From NCBI GenBank assembly GCA_018662225.1, contig JABJGO010000077.1, positions 1-57,802 of the forward strand: DNA of 57,802 nt. Direction: 5' to 3'. Positions within the stretch are counted from its first letter, which is position 1. Every line of letters begins with the position of its first letter. Below the pieces are notes generated by a model, which worked only from the letters and a program-made list of their open reading frames with translations, was not told where the DNA came from and ran no database searches. Both the position numbers and the translations under genes were made by a program. Below, in pieces: positions 15,969 to 24,308 of this stretch. This DNA comes from Rhodospirillales bacterium. GTDB taxonomy: Bacteria > Pseudomonadota > Alphaproteobacteria > Rhodospirillales > Casp-alpha2.

Positions 15969-16295
15969 TTGAGGCTGACAACGATTGTGTATGATAATGC
16001 CGCGCATCATTAGGCGGCGAGCGCAGAAAGATCAATCCTGCGCCTCAAGAAAGGTGAAAAAAAACACTTCACATATTCTCGTATGATCCCCATCTTGTTC
16101 ATATAATGGCCGTGTTTTCCTTCGCTTTAGCGCAAAAATACCTTTGCAAACATGAGGGGCCATGGTAGCAGAAACGAAGAAAGATGAATTAGCCACAAAC
16201 GAATTGTGGTTTTAGGGAAGGGTGATGCGCATATGGCTGCAAGTTTGCAGTATGAGCGTGTGATCTGGAAAAATGTTTAACCGAAGTTAACTTGG
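15969..16295. other. divergent intergenic region between the two oxidase units
   Basis: This 327-base gap separates the leftward DUF420/oxidase-like unit from ctaC and must hold both promoters. On the plus strand it contains two very short frames with good Shine-Dalgarno sequences: 16162-16215 (17 codons, preceded by GAGGGG) and 16225-16263 (12 codons, preceded by GGAAGGG). They could be leader peptides of ctaC or chance. No convincing -35/-10 pair or perfect hairpin was found. Confidence 0.4.
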
Positions 16296-17153
16296 ATGGG
16301 TGACATGCTGAAAAGATTGTATGTCTTCGTAACGGCTCTGCTTGCAAGTGCTGTTATCGTTGGTAACGAAGCAATGGCGGAGCAGTTTCGCTCAACGCCG
16401 TGGCAGATGGGGTTCCAGGAACCACGTTCGCCGTCTGCGGAGCGAATTTTCGCGTTCCATGATTTATTGCTATGGATCGAGGGCGCAATCGTCGTCTTCG
16501 TTCTGGCGTTGATGATTTATATCATCATCAAGTTCAATGCGAAGAGCAATCCGGTACCGTCCACGACAACGCACAACACGTTGCTGGAAGTCGTTTGGAC
16601 CGTTGTGCCGATTTTGATTTTGGTGTTTATTTCCGTACCATCATTGAAGTTGCTGTACTTCACAGACCGCACGGCTAATCCGGAACTGACCATTAAAGTG
16701 ACCGGGAACCAGTGGTACTGGACCTACGAATATCCAGATAATAATGAAATCGAATTCGATAGCGTTATTCTCTCCGACGACGAGTTGGAGGAAGGCCAGC
16801 CCCGCATGTTGAGCGTGGACAATGCTCTTGTTCTGCCCGTAAACACGAATATCCGTTTTATTCTGGGCACCAATGACGTCATTCATAATTTTGCCATGCC
16901 CGCACTGGGCCTGAAGCTGGATACAACGCCTGGTCGGGTTAACGAGACCTGGGTCAGTATCAATGATGAAGGCATGTATTACGGCATGTGTTCAGAGCTG
17001 TGTGGTGTTAATCACGGCTTTATGCCCATCTCGATTGAAGCCGTTTCCAAGGAAGCCTTTAACGAGTGGCTTGTGGACGCTGAAGAAGAATTCGGTGCCA
17101 ACGACTCTGACGAAGATGAAACTGTTAAACTAGCTGCGGCGGTTAGCCAGTAG
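16296..17153 (+). CDS. ctaC: cytochrome c oxidase subunit II
   Basis: A 285-residue subunit II of the aa3 oxidase. A signal peptide ends near 'NEAMAEQF' (residue 29). Two membrane helices (about 57-80 and 97-120) anchor a periplasmic cupredoxin domain. The aromatic electron-entry patch 'GNQWYWTYEYP' and all CuA ligands are present: H197, C232, E234, C236, H240 and M243 in 'MCSELCGVNHGFMPI'. There is no fused cytochrome c domain, so this is an aa3 rather than caa3 type. ATG 16296 and ATG 16305 are both possible; GGGTG before the latter is the better Shine-Dalgarno. It heads the operon ctaC-ctaD-ctaG-ctaE. Confidence 0.96.
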   Translation: MGDMLKRLYVFVTALLASAVIVGNEAMAEQFRSTPWQMGFQEPRSPSAERIFAFHDLLLWIEGAIVVFVLALMIYIIIKFNAKSNPVPSTTTHNTLLEVVWTVVPILILVFISVPSLKLLYFTDRTANPELTIKVTGNQWYWTYEYPDNNEIEFDSVILSDDELEEGQPRMLSVDNALVLPVNTNIRFILGTNDVIHNFAMPALGLKLDTTPGRVNETWVSINDEGMYYGMCSELCGVNHGFMPISIEAVSKEAFNEWLVDAEEEFGANDSDEDETVKLAAAVSQ

Positions 17154-17189
17154 GCTGCGTTGTGCTGACGAATGAAATAGGTGAGAAAT

Positions 17190-18776
17190 ATGTCTGACGA
17201 TCATCATACTCCTACAGGAGCGCGTCGCTGGTTGATGTCCACAAACCACAAGGACATCGGCACGCTTTATCTTATCCTGGCAATTATCGCCGCCGTTATT
17301 GGTGGCGCTATGTCATGGTATATCCGTCTGGAGTTGGCAGAGCCCGGCATCCAGTATATTGACGATTTCCAGTTCTATAACGTGCTGGTTACCGCGCACG
17401 GGTTCCTTATGGTGTTCTTTGTTGTGATGCCGGCCATGATTGGCGGCTTTGGCAACTGGTTCGTACCGCTGATGATTGGCGCGCCTGATATGGCGTTCCC
17501 TCGTTTGAACAACGTCAGCTTCTGGCTGTTGGCTGCGGCTCTTGTGTTGCTGGTTATCGCTGGTTTGACCGGTGGTGGACCTGGCACAGGCTGGACCGTG
17601 TATCCGCCGCTATCATCGTCTGCTTTCCATCCCGGCCCGGCTGTTGATTTCGGTATTCTGAGCCTGCACCTTGCCGGCGCATCATCCATCCTGGGTGCGG
17701 CTAACTTCATTACGACCATCTTCAATATGCGTGCACCGGGTATGACCATCCACCGCATGCCTCTGTTCGTATGGGCTATTTTGATTACAGCGTTCCTGCT
17801 GTTGCTGGCATTGCCGGTACTGGCTGGTGCGTTGACCATGTTGCTGACTGATCGTAACTTCGGCACGTCATTCTTCATCGTTGAAGGTGGTGGTGATCCG
17901 TTGTTGTGGCAGCATCTGTTCTGGTTCTTCGGACACCCCGAAGTGTACATCATCATCATCCCGGCCTTTGGTATCATCAGCCAAATCGTAACCACGTTCT
18001 CCAAGAAACCGATTTTCGGCTACCTTGGCATGGCTTATGCCATGGCATCCATCGGCGTGGTCGGGGTCGTTGTGTGGGCGCACCACATGTACATGACCGG
18101 ACTTGATGTGGATACACGGGCTTACTTTACGGCGGCAACGATGGTTATCGCTGTGCCCACGGGTGTGAAGATCTTTAGCTGGCTGGCAACAATGTGGGGC
18201 GGTTCAATCGAGTTTAAAACCCCCATGCTGTACGCCTTTGGCTTTATCTTCCTGTTCGTTCTGGGCGGTGTGACGGGTATTACCCTCGCCAACGCCGGTA
18301 TGGATACGGCCTTCCACGATACATACTTTGTTGTGGCGCACTTCCATTATGTGATGGCAATTGCCGCCATTCTTGCCATGTTCGGTGGGTTCTTCTACTG
18401 GATCGGCAAGATGTGTGGACGTCAGTACAATGAAGGTCTGGCCAAGATTCAGTTCTGGATTTTCTTCATCGGCGTGAACCTTACGTTCTTCCCGCAGCAC
18501 TTCTCTGGCATGGCCGGTATGCCGCGTCGTATTCCGGACTATCCAGACGCCTACGCAGGGTGGAACTACGTAAGTTCTGTTGGTGCGGCTATCACCATGA
18601 TTGGAACATTCCTGTTCCTCTATATCGCCTGGAAAACCATTACATCCGGCGAGAAGGCAGAAGCCAACCCTTGGGGTGAAGGTGCAACCACGCTGGAATG
18701 GACTGTGGCTAGTCCTGCACCGTTCCACACCCACGAGCAGGTGCCAGACATGACAGGTAAGGCACCGGCTGAATAA
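17190..18776 (+). CDS. ctaD: cytochrome c oxidase subunit I (aa3 type)
   Basis: A 528-residue catalytic subunit. All ligands are present: low-spin heme His in '[10 protein letters not shown]', CuB His with the crosslinked Tyr and A1-type Glu in '[14 protein letters not shown]', the CuB pair in '[11 protein letters not shown]', and the two heme His in 'AHFHYVMAI'. It oxidises cytochrome c, reduces O2 and pumps protons through D and K channels. ATG 17190 is chosen because AGGTGAG lies just before it; GTG 17181 is in frame but overlaps that site. It forms a direct contrast with the CuB-poor relative encoded at 14033-15418. Confidence 0.97.
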   Translation: MSDDHHTPTGARRWLMSTNHKDIGTLYLILAIIAAVIGGAMSWYIRLELAEPGIQYIDDFQFYNVLVTAHGFLMVFFVVMPAMIGGFGNWFVPLMIGAPDMAFPRLNNVSFWLLAAALVLLVIAGLTGGGPGTGWTVYPPLSSSAFHPGPAVDFGILSLHLAGASSILGAANFITTIFNMRAPGMTIHRMPLFVWAILITAFLLLLALPVLAGALTMLLTDRNFGTSFFIVEGGGDPLLWQHLFWFFGHPEVYIIIIPAFGIISQIVTTFSKKPIFGYLGMAYAMASIGVVGVVVWAHHMYMTGLDVDTRAYFTAATMVIAVPTGVKIFSWLATMWGGSIEFKTPMLYAFGFIFLFVLGGVTGITLANAGMDTAFHDTYFVVAHFHYVMAIAAILAMFGGFFYWIGKMCGRQYNEGLAKIQFWIFFIGVNLTFFPQHFSGMAGMPRRIPDYPDAYAGWNYVSSVGAAITMIGTFLFLYIAWKTITSGEKAEANPWGEGATTLEWTVASPAPFHTHEQVPDMTGKAPAE

Positions 18777-18828
18777 GCCGGTACCACCTGCCTTAAGGCA
18801 ACTGGACCAGAGTTAAGGGCAAGAGCAA

Positions 18829-19416
18829 ATGAGCAAGACCAATACAACCACAAAGAACCGTCGTGTAGGCATTGCGCTTACATTCGCGGCTGTGGGTATG
18901 CTCGGTCTGTCGTTTGCTTCTGTCCCGCTCTACAAGTTGTTCTGTCAGGTAACGGGTTACGGTGGCACGCCAAAAATTGGTGAACCTATTGCACAAGCGA
19001 CAGGCGATGCCATTGGTCACAAGATTACCGTGACCCTGGATGCCAACGTAAACCCGGCACTGAAATGGGATTTTAAGGCACGCGTCCATAATATTGACGT
19101 GGCTTTGGGGGAAGAGACTCTGGCGATCTACTCAGCGCGTAATATGGGGAGCGAAGCGGTCACAGGAACGGCTGTCTTCAACGTTACCCCCTTTAAGGCC
19201 GCGCAGTACGTGAGCAAGATCGACTGTTTCTGTTTTACAGAACAGCGCCTGAACCCTGGTGAAGAAATGCCCATGCCGGTGTCTTTCTATATTGACCCGG
19301 AAATTTTAAATGATCCGGATACTGAGTATCTGGAGAATATTATTTTGTCCTACACCTTCTTTCCGTCCCGTAAAGCAGCGGAAGCGGAAAGTGGTGCGGA
19401 CGAGATCAATGGGTAG
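18829..19416 (+). CDS. ctaG: cytochrome c oxidase assembly protein CtaG/Cox11
   Basis: A 195-residue copper chaperone that inserts CuB into subunit I. It has one N-terminal membrane anchor (about 13-32) and a periplasmic immunoglobulin-like domain with the Cu(I) motif C-F-C-F in 'KIDCFCFTEQRL'; the membrane-proximal Cys in 'LYKLFCQVTGYGG' is also conserved. The gene lies 52 bases after ctaD and 58 before ctaE. The small CoxF-type gene often found just upstream in related bacteria is missing here. Confidence 0.95.
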   Translation: MSKTNTTTKNRRVGIALTFAAVGMLGLSFASVPLYKLFCQVTGYGGTPKIGEPIAQATGDAIGHKITVTLDANVNPALKWDFKARVHNIDVALGEETLAIYSARNMGSEAVTGTAVFNVTPFKAAQYVSKIDCFCFTEQRLNPGEEMPMPVSFYIDPEILNDPDTEYLENIILSYTFFPSRKAAEAESGADEING

Positions 19417-19474
19417 AATGATTTTTTGAATGGTCGGCTATTCGGCCAACCGTTCCCGTTAGGAGAAGAAAAAC

Positions 19475-20287
19475 ATGTCAAGTGACGCACAAACTCATCC
19501 GTTTCATATGGTGGACCCCAGTTCCTGGCCATTTGTCGGCTCAATCGCCGCCTTTACCACGGCCGTCGGCGCTATCATGTATATGCATGGTGCACCGCTG
19601 TTGACCACGGTGCCGGGCTTTGCCCTCATCGCCTACACCTTCTATGTGTGGGGGCGTGACATTGTTCGCGAGGCCAACGATGGGGTCTCTCATACTGAGC
19701 CAGTTAAACATGGCCTTCGTATGGGCATGGTTCTGTTCATTACGTCGGAGGTCATGTTCTTCTTCGCGTTTTTCTGGGCATATTTTAATGCGAATATTCC
19801 ATTCCTGAGCTTTGCCGCCAGTGATGTTTGGCCACCCGAAGGCATCGTGCCTATGGAAACATGGGACCTGCCATTCCTGAACACGCTGATTCTGCTTACC
19901 TCTGGTGCGACGGTGACCTACGCGCATCACGCACTGCGTGCTGGTAATCGCGGTGGTTTGAAACTGGGCCTGTTGTTGACGGTTATTCTGGGTGTTCTGT
20001 TCACAGGTCTTCAGGGCATGGAGTATATGCATGCTTCATTCTCGATTACTGATGGCATCTATGGCTCAACCTTCTACCTGGCCACAGGTTTCCACGGCTT
20101 CCACGTTATCGTGGGTACGATTTTGCTGATCATCTGCTACTTCCGTGCCGTCAAAGGTGACTTTACGGACAATGCTCATGTGGGTTTTGAAGCGGCTGCA
20201 TGGTACTGGCACTTTGTTGATGTGGTGTGGTTGTTCCTGTTCTGCGCCATATATTGGTGGGGCGGTGCCGGATACGTTCACGGCTAA
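19475..20287 (+). CDS. ctaE: cytochrome c oxidase subunit III
   Basis: A 270-residue, seven-helix subunit III beginning 'HPFHMVDPSSWPFVGS', the family N-terminus. 'SEVMFFFAFFWAYF' with the conserved Glu, 'HHALRAGNRGG', 'GFHGFHVIVGT' and the C-terminal 'WYWHFVDVVWLFLF' are all hallmarks. It stabilises subunit I and helps sustain proton uptake. ATG 19475 has TTAGGAGAAG before it. A strong terminator follows at 20316-20358. Confidence 0.97.
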   Translation: MSSDAQTHPFHMVDPSSWPFVGSIAAFTTAVGAIMYMHGAPLLTTVPGFALIAYTFYVWGRDIVREANDGVSHTEPVKHGLRMGMVLFITSEVMFFFAFFWAYFNANIPFLSFAASDVWPPEGIVPMETWDLPFLNTLILLTSGATVTYAHHALRAGNRGGLKLGLLLTVILGVLFTGLQGMEYMHASFSITDGIYGSTFYLATGFHGFHVIVGTILLIICYFRAVKGDFTDNAHVGFEAAAWYWHFVDVVWLFLFCAIYWWGGAGYVHG

Positions 20288-20315
20288 TACCACCCATTAA
20301 ATAAGCAACTAATTA

Positions 20316-20358
20316 GCCTCGGGTAACGAACATGAGTTGTCGTTATCCGGGGCTTTTT
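20316..20358 (+). terminator. rho-independent terminator of the cta operon
   Basis: Left arm GCCTCGGGTAACGA (20316-20329) pairs with TCGTTATCCGGGGC (20340-20353) with G-T wobbles, followed by CTTTTTG. It lies 28 bases after the ctaE stop and just before the DUF983 gene, so the latter may depend on read-through or its own promoter. Confidence 0.85.
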
Positions 20359-20389
20359 GTTTCTAAAATGGCGATACGGAGCGAACTCA

Positions 20390-20782
20390 ATGGTGCCTAA
20401 ATCTGATCAGGGTTCACACGTGGAGCCGGGTTTGTGGCAGCACGTGCAACGCGGTCTGCGCGGACGCTGTCCTCAGTGCGGTCAGGGTAAGCTATATGCA
20501 GGCTACCTGAAAATTGCCGATCAGTGCGCAACGTGTCATCACGTTCTATCAGGCCATGATGTGGGCGATGGGCCCGTGGTGCCGGTCATGCTTCTCATCG
20601 GTGGTGTGGTTGTGGGGATGGCATTGTGGCTTGAACTATCGTTTGAGCCGCCACTTTGGGTTCATGGCGTGATTTTGGCTCCCTCTACAATCGGGCTGGC
20701 ATTGGCCGTCATGCCCTTGGTCAAAGGCGTAAATGTGGCGCTACAGCATCGATACCGATCCACCGATGATACGTCTAAGTGA
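20390..20782 (+). CDS. DUF983 family zinc-ribbon membrane protein
   Basis: About 130 residues. An N-terminal four-cysteine zinc ribbon, C-P-Q-C and C-A-T-C in 'GRCPQCGQGKLYAGYLK' and 'DQCATCHHVL', precedes two membrane helices. DUF983 genes are regularly found next to ctaE in alphaproteobacteria and are thought to help oxidase biogenesis, though the mechanism is unknown. ATG 20390 is chosen for GGAG at 20378-20381; a TTG at 20357 lies within the terminator T run and is unlikely. Confidence 0.85.
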   Translation: MVPKSDQGSHVEPGLWQHVQRGLRGRCPQCGQGKLYAGYLKIADQCATCHHVLSGHDVGDGPVVPVMLLIGGVVVGMALWLELSFEPPLWVHGVILAPSTIGLALAVMPLVKGVNVALQHRYRSTDDTSK

Positions 20783-20802
20783 GGCGGGAATCCCCGCACC
20801 CA

Positions 20803-20831
20803 TTGACATATTTATTAAATGCTTTTAGATT
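20803..20831 (+). promoter_or_regulatory. sigma-70 promoter for the cold shock gene
   Basis: TTGACA (20803-20808), a 17-base spacer and TAGATT (20826-20831). The -35 is perfect and the -10 matches 4 of 6. It predicts a 5' leader of about 140 bases before the start at 20980; long leaders are typical of cspA-type mRNAs. Confidence 0.6.
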
Positions 20832-20928
20832 TTTAAGCACGTGTTGCATTTGTTTGGCCTGCCTAATGCGCCGGTCCGCCGATTAGCTTAGCTACTTCCC
20901 TTACAATGTGAGCGTTAAACCAAGTGTG

Positions 20929-20945
20929 TTGCACATAGTGTGCAA
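20929..20945 (+). promoter_or_regulatory. inverted repeat in the leader of the cold shock gene
   Basis: TTGCACA-TAG-TGTGCAA is a perfect 7-3-7 inverted repeat lying 34 bases before the start codon inside the predicted leader. It could be an RNA hairpin that opens or closes with temperature, or a protein-binding site. Confidence 0.4.
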
Positions 20946-20979
20946 TATGAAAACAACACTCCTTTGAGAGGATATTACG

Positions 20980-21189
20980 ATGGCTACTGGTACAGTAAAA
21001 TGGTTCAACCCAACTAAGGGTTATGGTTTTATCGAGCCTGAAGGTGGTGGCAGCGATGCCTTTGTTCATATTTCAGCCGTTGAAAGCGCTGGTTTGAGCA
21101 CACTGAACGAAGGGCAGAAAGTTTCTTTCGAACTTCAGGCCGGTCAGAATGGCAAAAGTTCTGCTGAAGATTTGGCCATTATCGACTAA
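20980..21189 (+). CDS. cspA: cold shock protein, CspA family
   Basis: A 69-residue single-domain nucleic-acid chaperone. RNP1 'KGYGFIEP' and RNP2 'DAFVHIS' are present, and the N-terminus '[14 protein letters not shown]' is diagnostic. GAGAGGA stands before the ATG with correct spacing. A long leader with its own promoter precedes it and a hairpin follows it, so it is probably expressed alone. Confidence 0.95.
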   Translation: MATGTVKWFNPTKGYGFIEPEGGGSDAFVHISAVESAGLSTLNEGQKVSFELQAGQNGKSSAEDLAIID

Positions 21190-21217
21190 TCAATCAGTCG
21201 TATGACAATGCAATGCG

Positions 21218-21242
21218 CCGCCTCCACCTTTGTTGGAGGCGG
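21218..21242 (+). terminator. hairpin after the cold shock gene
   Basis: CCGCCTCCA (21218-21226) and TGGAGGCGG (21234-21242) pair perfectly over 9 bases with a 7-base loop. The downstream stretch is TAGCAGCTTTG, only weakly T-rich, so termination may be partial. Confidence 0.6.
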
Positions 21243-21290
21243 TAGCAGCTTTGTCAAATGATGCAGCGTTCTGGCCTGGAGCCGACTATA

Positions 21291-22121
21291 GTGTCCGAGC
21301 ACGGCATCAAATCCATGAAGCTCTATTCACATCTGGACCGCGTCACCAATGAGTTGATTGCCGCTGGATGTGACCCGAACGGTCCCCTGACCGTCGCTGA
21401 TCTCAGCCCCTTTGATAATCTCCACTACCACGGCACTGACGCTGTCCAGTTGGCCATCCACGAGTTGGATCTGGCCGTGGGCCACCGGGTGGCTGAAGTA
21501 GGCTCTGGCTTAGGTGGGCCTGCACGTTTTCTCGCCGCGCAATCGGGCTGTCACGTAACAGCGTTGGAGCTTCAATCCGATTTAAACGAATTCGCAGAAG
21601 GCCTGACCGCGCGCTGTGGCCTGACCGAGATAATTTCGCACCTGTGTGGTGATGCCCTTGATGGCCCGCTGGAAAACAATGCATTTGATGCGGTCGTCAG
21701 TTGGCTGGCTTGTTATCACATTCCTGACCATACGTCATTATTTGCTAAAATCGCCGATGCCCTGAAACCATCAGGCATGATCTATATAGAAGACCTGATC
21801 AGCCGTGGCCCTTTCACGTCAGCAGAGTCTGAGTTGTACGGCACCAGATTATACGGTCAGACCGCCCCAAGTGCGGACGGCTATTTCGGTGAACTTGAAC
21901 GGGCCGGGTTTACCAACATTCGCATCGATGATCTGTCAGATGATTGGGCTAGTTTTACGAACCAGCGCCTCGCTGAATACCGCTCGGAACGGGAGCGTCA
22001 TCTTCGTATCCATGGACCGGACACCGTTGATGCGATTGAGGAGTTCTATGATGCTGTCGATCAACTGTTTCAAGGCGGCAATATGGGGGGAATCCGGGTC
22101 GTTGCAACGCTAGCTGCATGA
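21291..22121 (+). CDS. SAM-dependent methyltransferase (sarcosine/dimethylglycine methyltransferase-like)
   Basis: About 276 residues, class I Rossmann methyltransferase. Motif I is 'VAEVGSGLGGPARFLA', with the acidic motif II in 'VTALELQSD' and the post-I 'HLCGDALDGPL'. An N-terminal stretch, 'LTVADLSPFDNLHYHGTDAV', and the 'SWLACYHIPD' region resemble the sarcosine/dimethylglycine N-methyltransferase group, but the substrate is not certain. The start is set at GTG 21291, with GGAG 9 bases before it; ATG 21258 is the alternative and lies close to the cspA hairpin. The 3' end overlaps the convergent GDCCVxC gene by 12 bases. Confidence 0.8.
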   Translation: MSEHGIKSMKLYSHLDRVTNELIAAGCDPNGPLTVADLSPFDNLHYHGTDAVQLAIHELDLAVGHRVAEVGSGLGGPARFLAAQSGCHVTALELQSDLNEFAEGLTARCGLTEIISHLCGDALDGPLENNAFDAVVSWLACYHIPDHTSLFAKIADALKPSGMIYIEDLISRGPFTSAESELYGTRLYGQTAPSADGYFGELERAGFTNIRIDDLSDDWASFTNQRLAEYRSERERHLRIHGPDTVDAIEEFYDAVDQLFQGGNMGGIRVVATLAA

Positions 22122-22319
22122 ATTTCCAGCCTGAATAGGTGGGCAGGGCACCGTGCCATACGAGCAGAATACGCAACAGTCGCCGGACAGTGGCTTCAAT
22201 AGGGCGCCACACCCTGTGCAATCATAAAAATACATACAGGCGTCCTGGGGCATGGTTTCTGTATGTTTATGCCCACATTCCGGGCATGTAAGCTCTGATT
22301 TAAGAATAATGGTACTCAT
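22110..22319 (-). CDS. GDCCVxC domain-containing small protein
   Basis: A 69-residue cysteine-rich protein with ten Cys, including C-P-E-C-G-H, 'DCTGCGALL' and the diagnostic 'GDCCVFCSYGTVPCPP'. This matches the GDCCVxC family, some members of which carry selenocysteine; here every position is Cys and no in-frame UGA is present. It is likely a metal- or redox-active protein of unknown function. ATG 22319 is preceded by AAGGAAAG, better than the upstream start at 22343. Confidence 0.82.
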   Translation of the reverse strand: MSTIILKSELTCPECGHKHTETMPQDACMYFYDCTGCGALLKPLSGDCCVFCSYGTVPCPPIQAGNSCS

Positions 22320-22475
22320 TTGCTTTCCTTGGCGGTTCTGCATTTTTCTATGCCTTTCAGCGTATATTTGCCAGCTACCAAAAGAAAGAGGCTTGCGCTA
22401 TGATGCTAGAGAACCATGTTTTACTTCACATACGTGGGAATTTTACTCCTGTGTATGGCTAGGAAAACCCTGAAT

Positions 22476-24308
22476 ATGCCTGATGACAAGCAATCGCGTT
22501 CACAATCTGATGATGAGGCTGCTGAAGACGTTGCTGCTACGCAACAACGTTTGGCGGAGACCTATCAAGATTTGGCCGAGCGCAGCCAGCGTATTGCCCA
22601 GGCATTTCTGACGCGTCAACCAGACAACGATAGCGTACCGATCCCTGACCCTGTGGTGGTTGGTAAGGCATTCATGGAGTTTGCTCAGGCGGCCATGAGT
22701 GATCCAAACAAGCTCTTGGAAGCCCAGGCCAGTATGTGGCAACAGTATGCAGCTCTTTGGGATACCACTGCCAAGCGGATGGCTGGTGAAGAGGTTGAAC
22801 CGGTTATCGCGCCTGGAGAAAGCGACAAGCGCTTCCGAGATGATGCGTGGAGCGAAGAGATCGTTTTTGATTTCATCAAACAGTCCTACTTGCTGGCCTC
22901 TAACTGGATATATTCATCCATCAGAAATGTGGAAGGCCTGGACCCGAAAGTTGTTGAAAAAGTACAGTTCTATACTCGCCAGTATGTGAATTCGCTGTCA
23001 CCCACAAACTTCGCACCCACAAACCCCAAGGTCATGAAGCAGACCATTGAGTCCAGGGGTGAGAACCTTCTGAACGGGTTGGATAACCTGTTACGAGATA
23101 TGGAGAACGGTGAGGGTGAGTTGAAAATTACAATGACCGACATGGATGCTTTCATCGTTGGTGAGAATGTGGGCGCATCCAAGGGTAAAGTAATTTTTCA
23201 GAACGATCTGATGCAGTTGATCCAGTATGCGCCGTCTACCAAGAAAGTGGCTAAACGCCCCCTATTGATCGTGCCGCCATGGATCAACAAATTCTATATT
23301 CTGGATTTGCAGCCCAAAAATTCGTTGATCAAGTGGGCCGTGGATCAGGGGCATACCGTTTTCATCATATCCTGGGTCAATCCAGATTCCAGCCTGTCGC
23401 ATAAACGGTTCGATGACTATATGCTGGAAGGTCCACTGGCGGCAATGGACGCCATGGAAAAGGCCACCGGCGAACGCGAACTCAATATGATCGGCTATTG
23501 CATTGGCGGCACACTTAGTGCCTGTACCCTGGCCTATATGGCAGAAAAGGGCGATGACCGGGTTAAATCCCTGACCTTTTTTACGACGATGCTCGATTTC
23601 AAAGAGCCTGGCGAACTCGGCGTTTTTGTGGACGAAGAGCAATTGGATAGCCTGGAAGAGCATTTGGAGGGGCATGGTGTGCTGGACGGCAGCAGCATGA
23701 GCCAGGTGTTCTCCATGATGCGTGATAACGATTTGATATGGTCCTTCGTCATCAACAACTATCTCATGGGGCGTGAGCCCATGGCATTCGACTTGTTGTA
23801 CTGGAATTCAGATAACACGCGCATGCCTGCCATGATGCACGCATTCTATTTGCGTGAAATGTATCTGAACAACAAGTTACGAGAGCCGGGTGGTCTGTCG
23901 CTGGATGGCATCGCCATTGATTTGGGCAAGATCAAGCAACCTGTTTATTGGGTCTCTACACTGGATGACCACATTGCGCCGTGGAAAAGTACCTATGCCG
24001 GGACGCAGTTGTTACCGGGCCGCAAGAAATTTGTGCTATCGGGGTCCGGCCATATTGGTGGTGTGGTTAATCCGCCTGCGGCGAAAAAATATGCCTATTG
24101 GACCAACCGTTCATTGCCGGAAGGCCCCGAAGATTGGCTGGCTGGCGCTACTCAGCATGCCGGATCATGGTGGAACGATTGGAACAAGTGGGTCAAACGC
24201 CACAGTGGTGGTGAGGCCCAGGCCCGCGTACCCGGTAAAGGCGGTTTGAAGGCGATCGAAGATGCGCCAGGGTCATATGTGAGAGTCCGTGAGGACACAA
24301 AACCATGA
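22476..24308 (+). CDS. phaC: class I poly(3-hydroxyalkanoate) synthase
   Basis: A 610-residue alpha/beta-hydrolase-fold polymerase that joins (R)-3-hydroxyacyl-CoA units on the surface of storage granules. The lipase-like box 'IGYCIGGTLSA' holds the nucleophile C342; D498 in 'TLDDHIAPWKS' and H526 in 'GSGHIGGVVNPP' complete the triad. The N-terminal domain has the usual PhaC_N features such as 'NPKVMKQTIESRGENLL'. ATG 22476 is used, with AGGAAA 9 bases before it; two earlier in-frame ATGs (22416, 22455) lack such sites. phaA, phaB and phasin genes are absent nearby. The stop overlaps the start of the cyclase gene. Confidence 0.95.
   Translation: MPDDKQSRSQSDDEAAEDVAATQQRLAETYQDLAERSQRIAQAFLTRQPDNDSVPIPDPVVVGKAFMEFAQAAMSDPNKLLEAQASMWQQYAALWDTTAKRMAGEEVEPVIAPGESDKRFRDDAWSEEIVFDFIKQSYLLASNWIYSSIRNVEGLDPKVVEKVQFYTRQYVNSLSPTNFAPTNPKVMKQTIESRGENLLNGLDNLLRDMENGEGELKITMTDMDAFIVGENVGASKGKVIFQNDLMQLIQYAPSTKKVAKRPLLIVPPWINKFYILDLQPKNSLIKWAVDQGHTVFIISWVNPDSSLSHKRFDDYMLEGPLAAMDAMEKATGERELNMIGYCIGGTLSACTLAYMAEKGDDRVKSLTFFTTMLDFKEPGELGVFVDEEQLDSLEEHLEGHGVLDGSSMSQVFSMMRDNDLIWSFVINNYLMGREPMAFDLLYWNSDNTRMPAMMHAFYLREMYLNNKLREPGGLSLDGIAIDLGKIKQPVYWVSTLDDHIAPWKSTYAGTQLLPGRKKFVLSGSGHIGGVVNPPAAKKYAYWTNRSLPEGPEDWLAGATQHAGSWWNDWNKWVKRHSGGEAQARVPGKGGLKAIEDAPGSYVRVREDTKP

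Noticed and set aside
17375-18734. Long minus-strand open frames (209 and 176 codons) opposite ctaD
   Set aside because: They lie wholly inside an unmistakable ctaD, have low-complexity or basic composition and match no family; they are shadows of its codon bias.
22110-22319. Selenocysteine codon in the GDCCVxC gene
   Set aside because: There is no in-frame UGA; all conserved positions are Cys codons.
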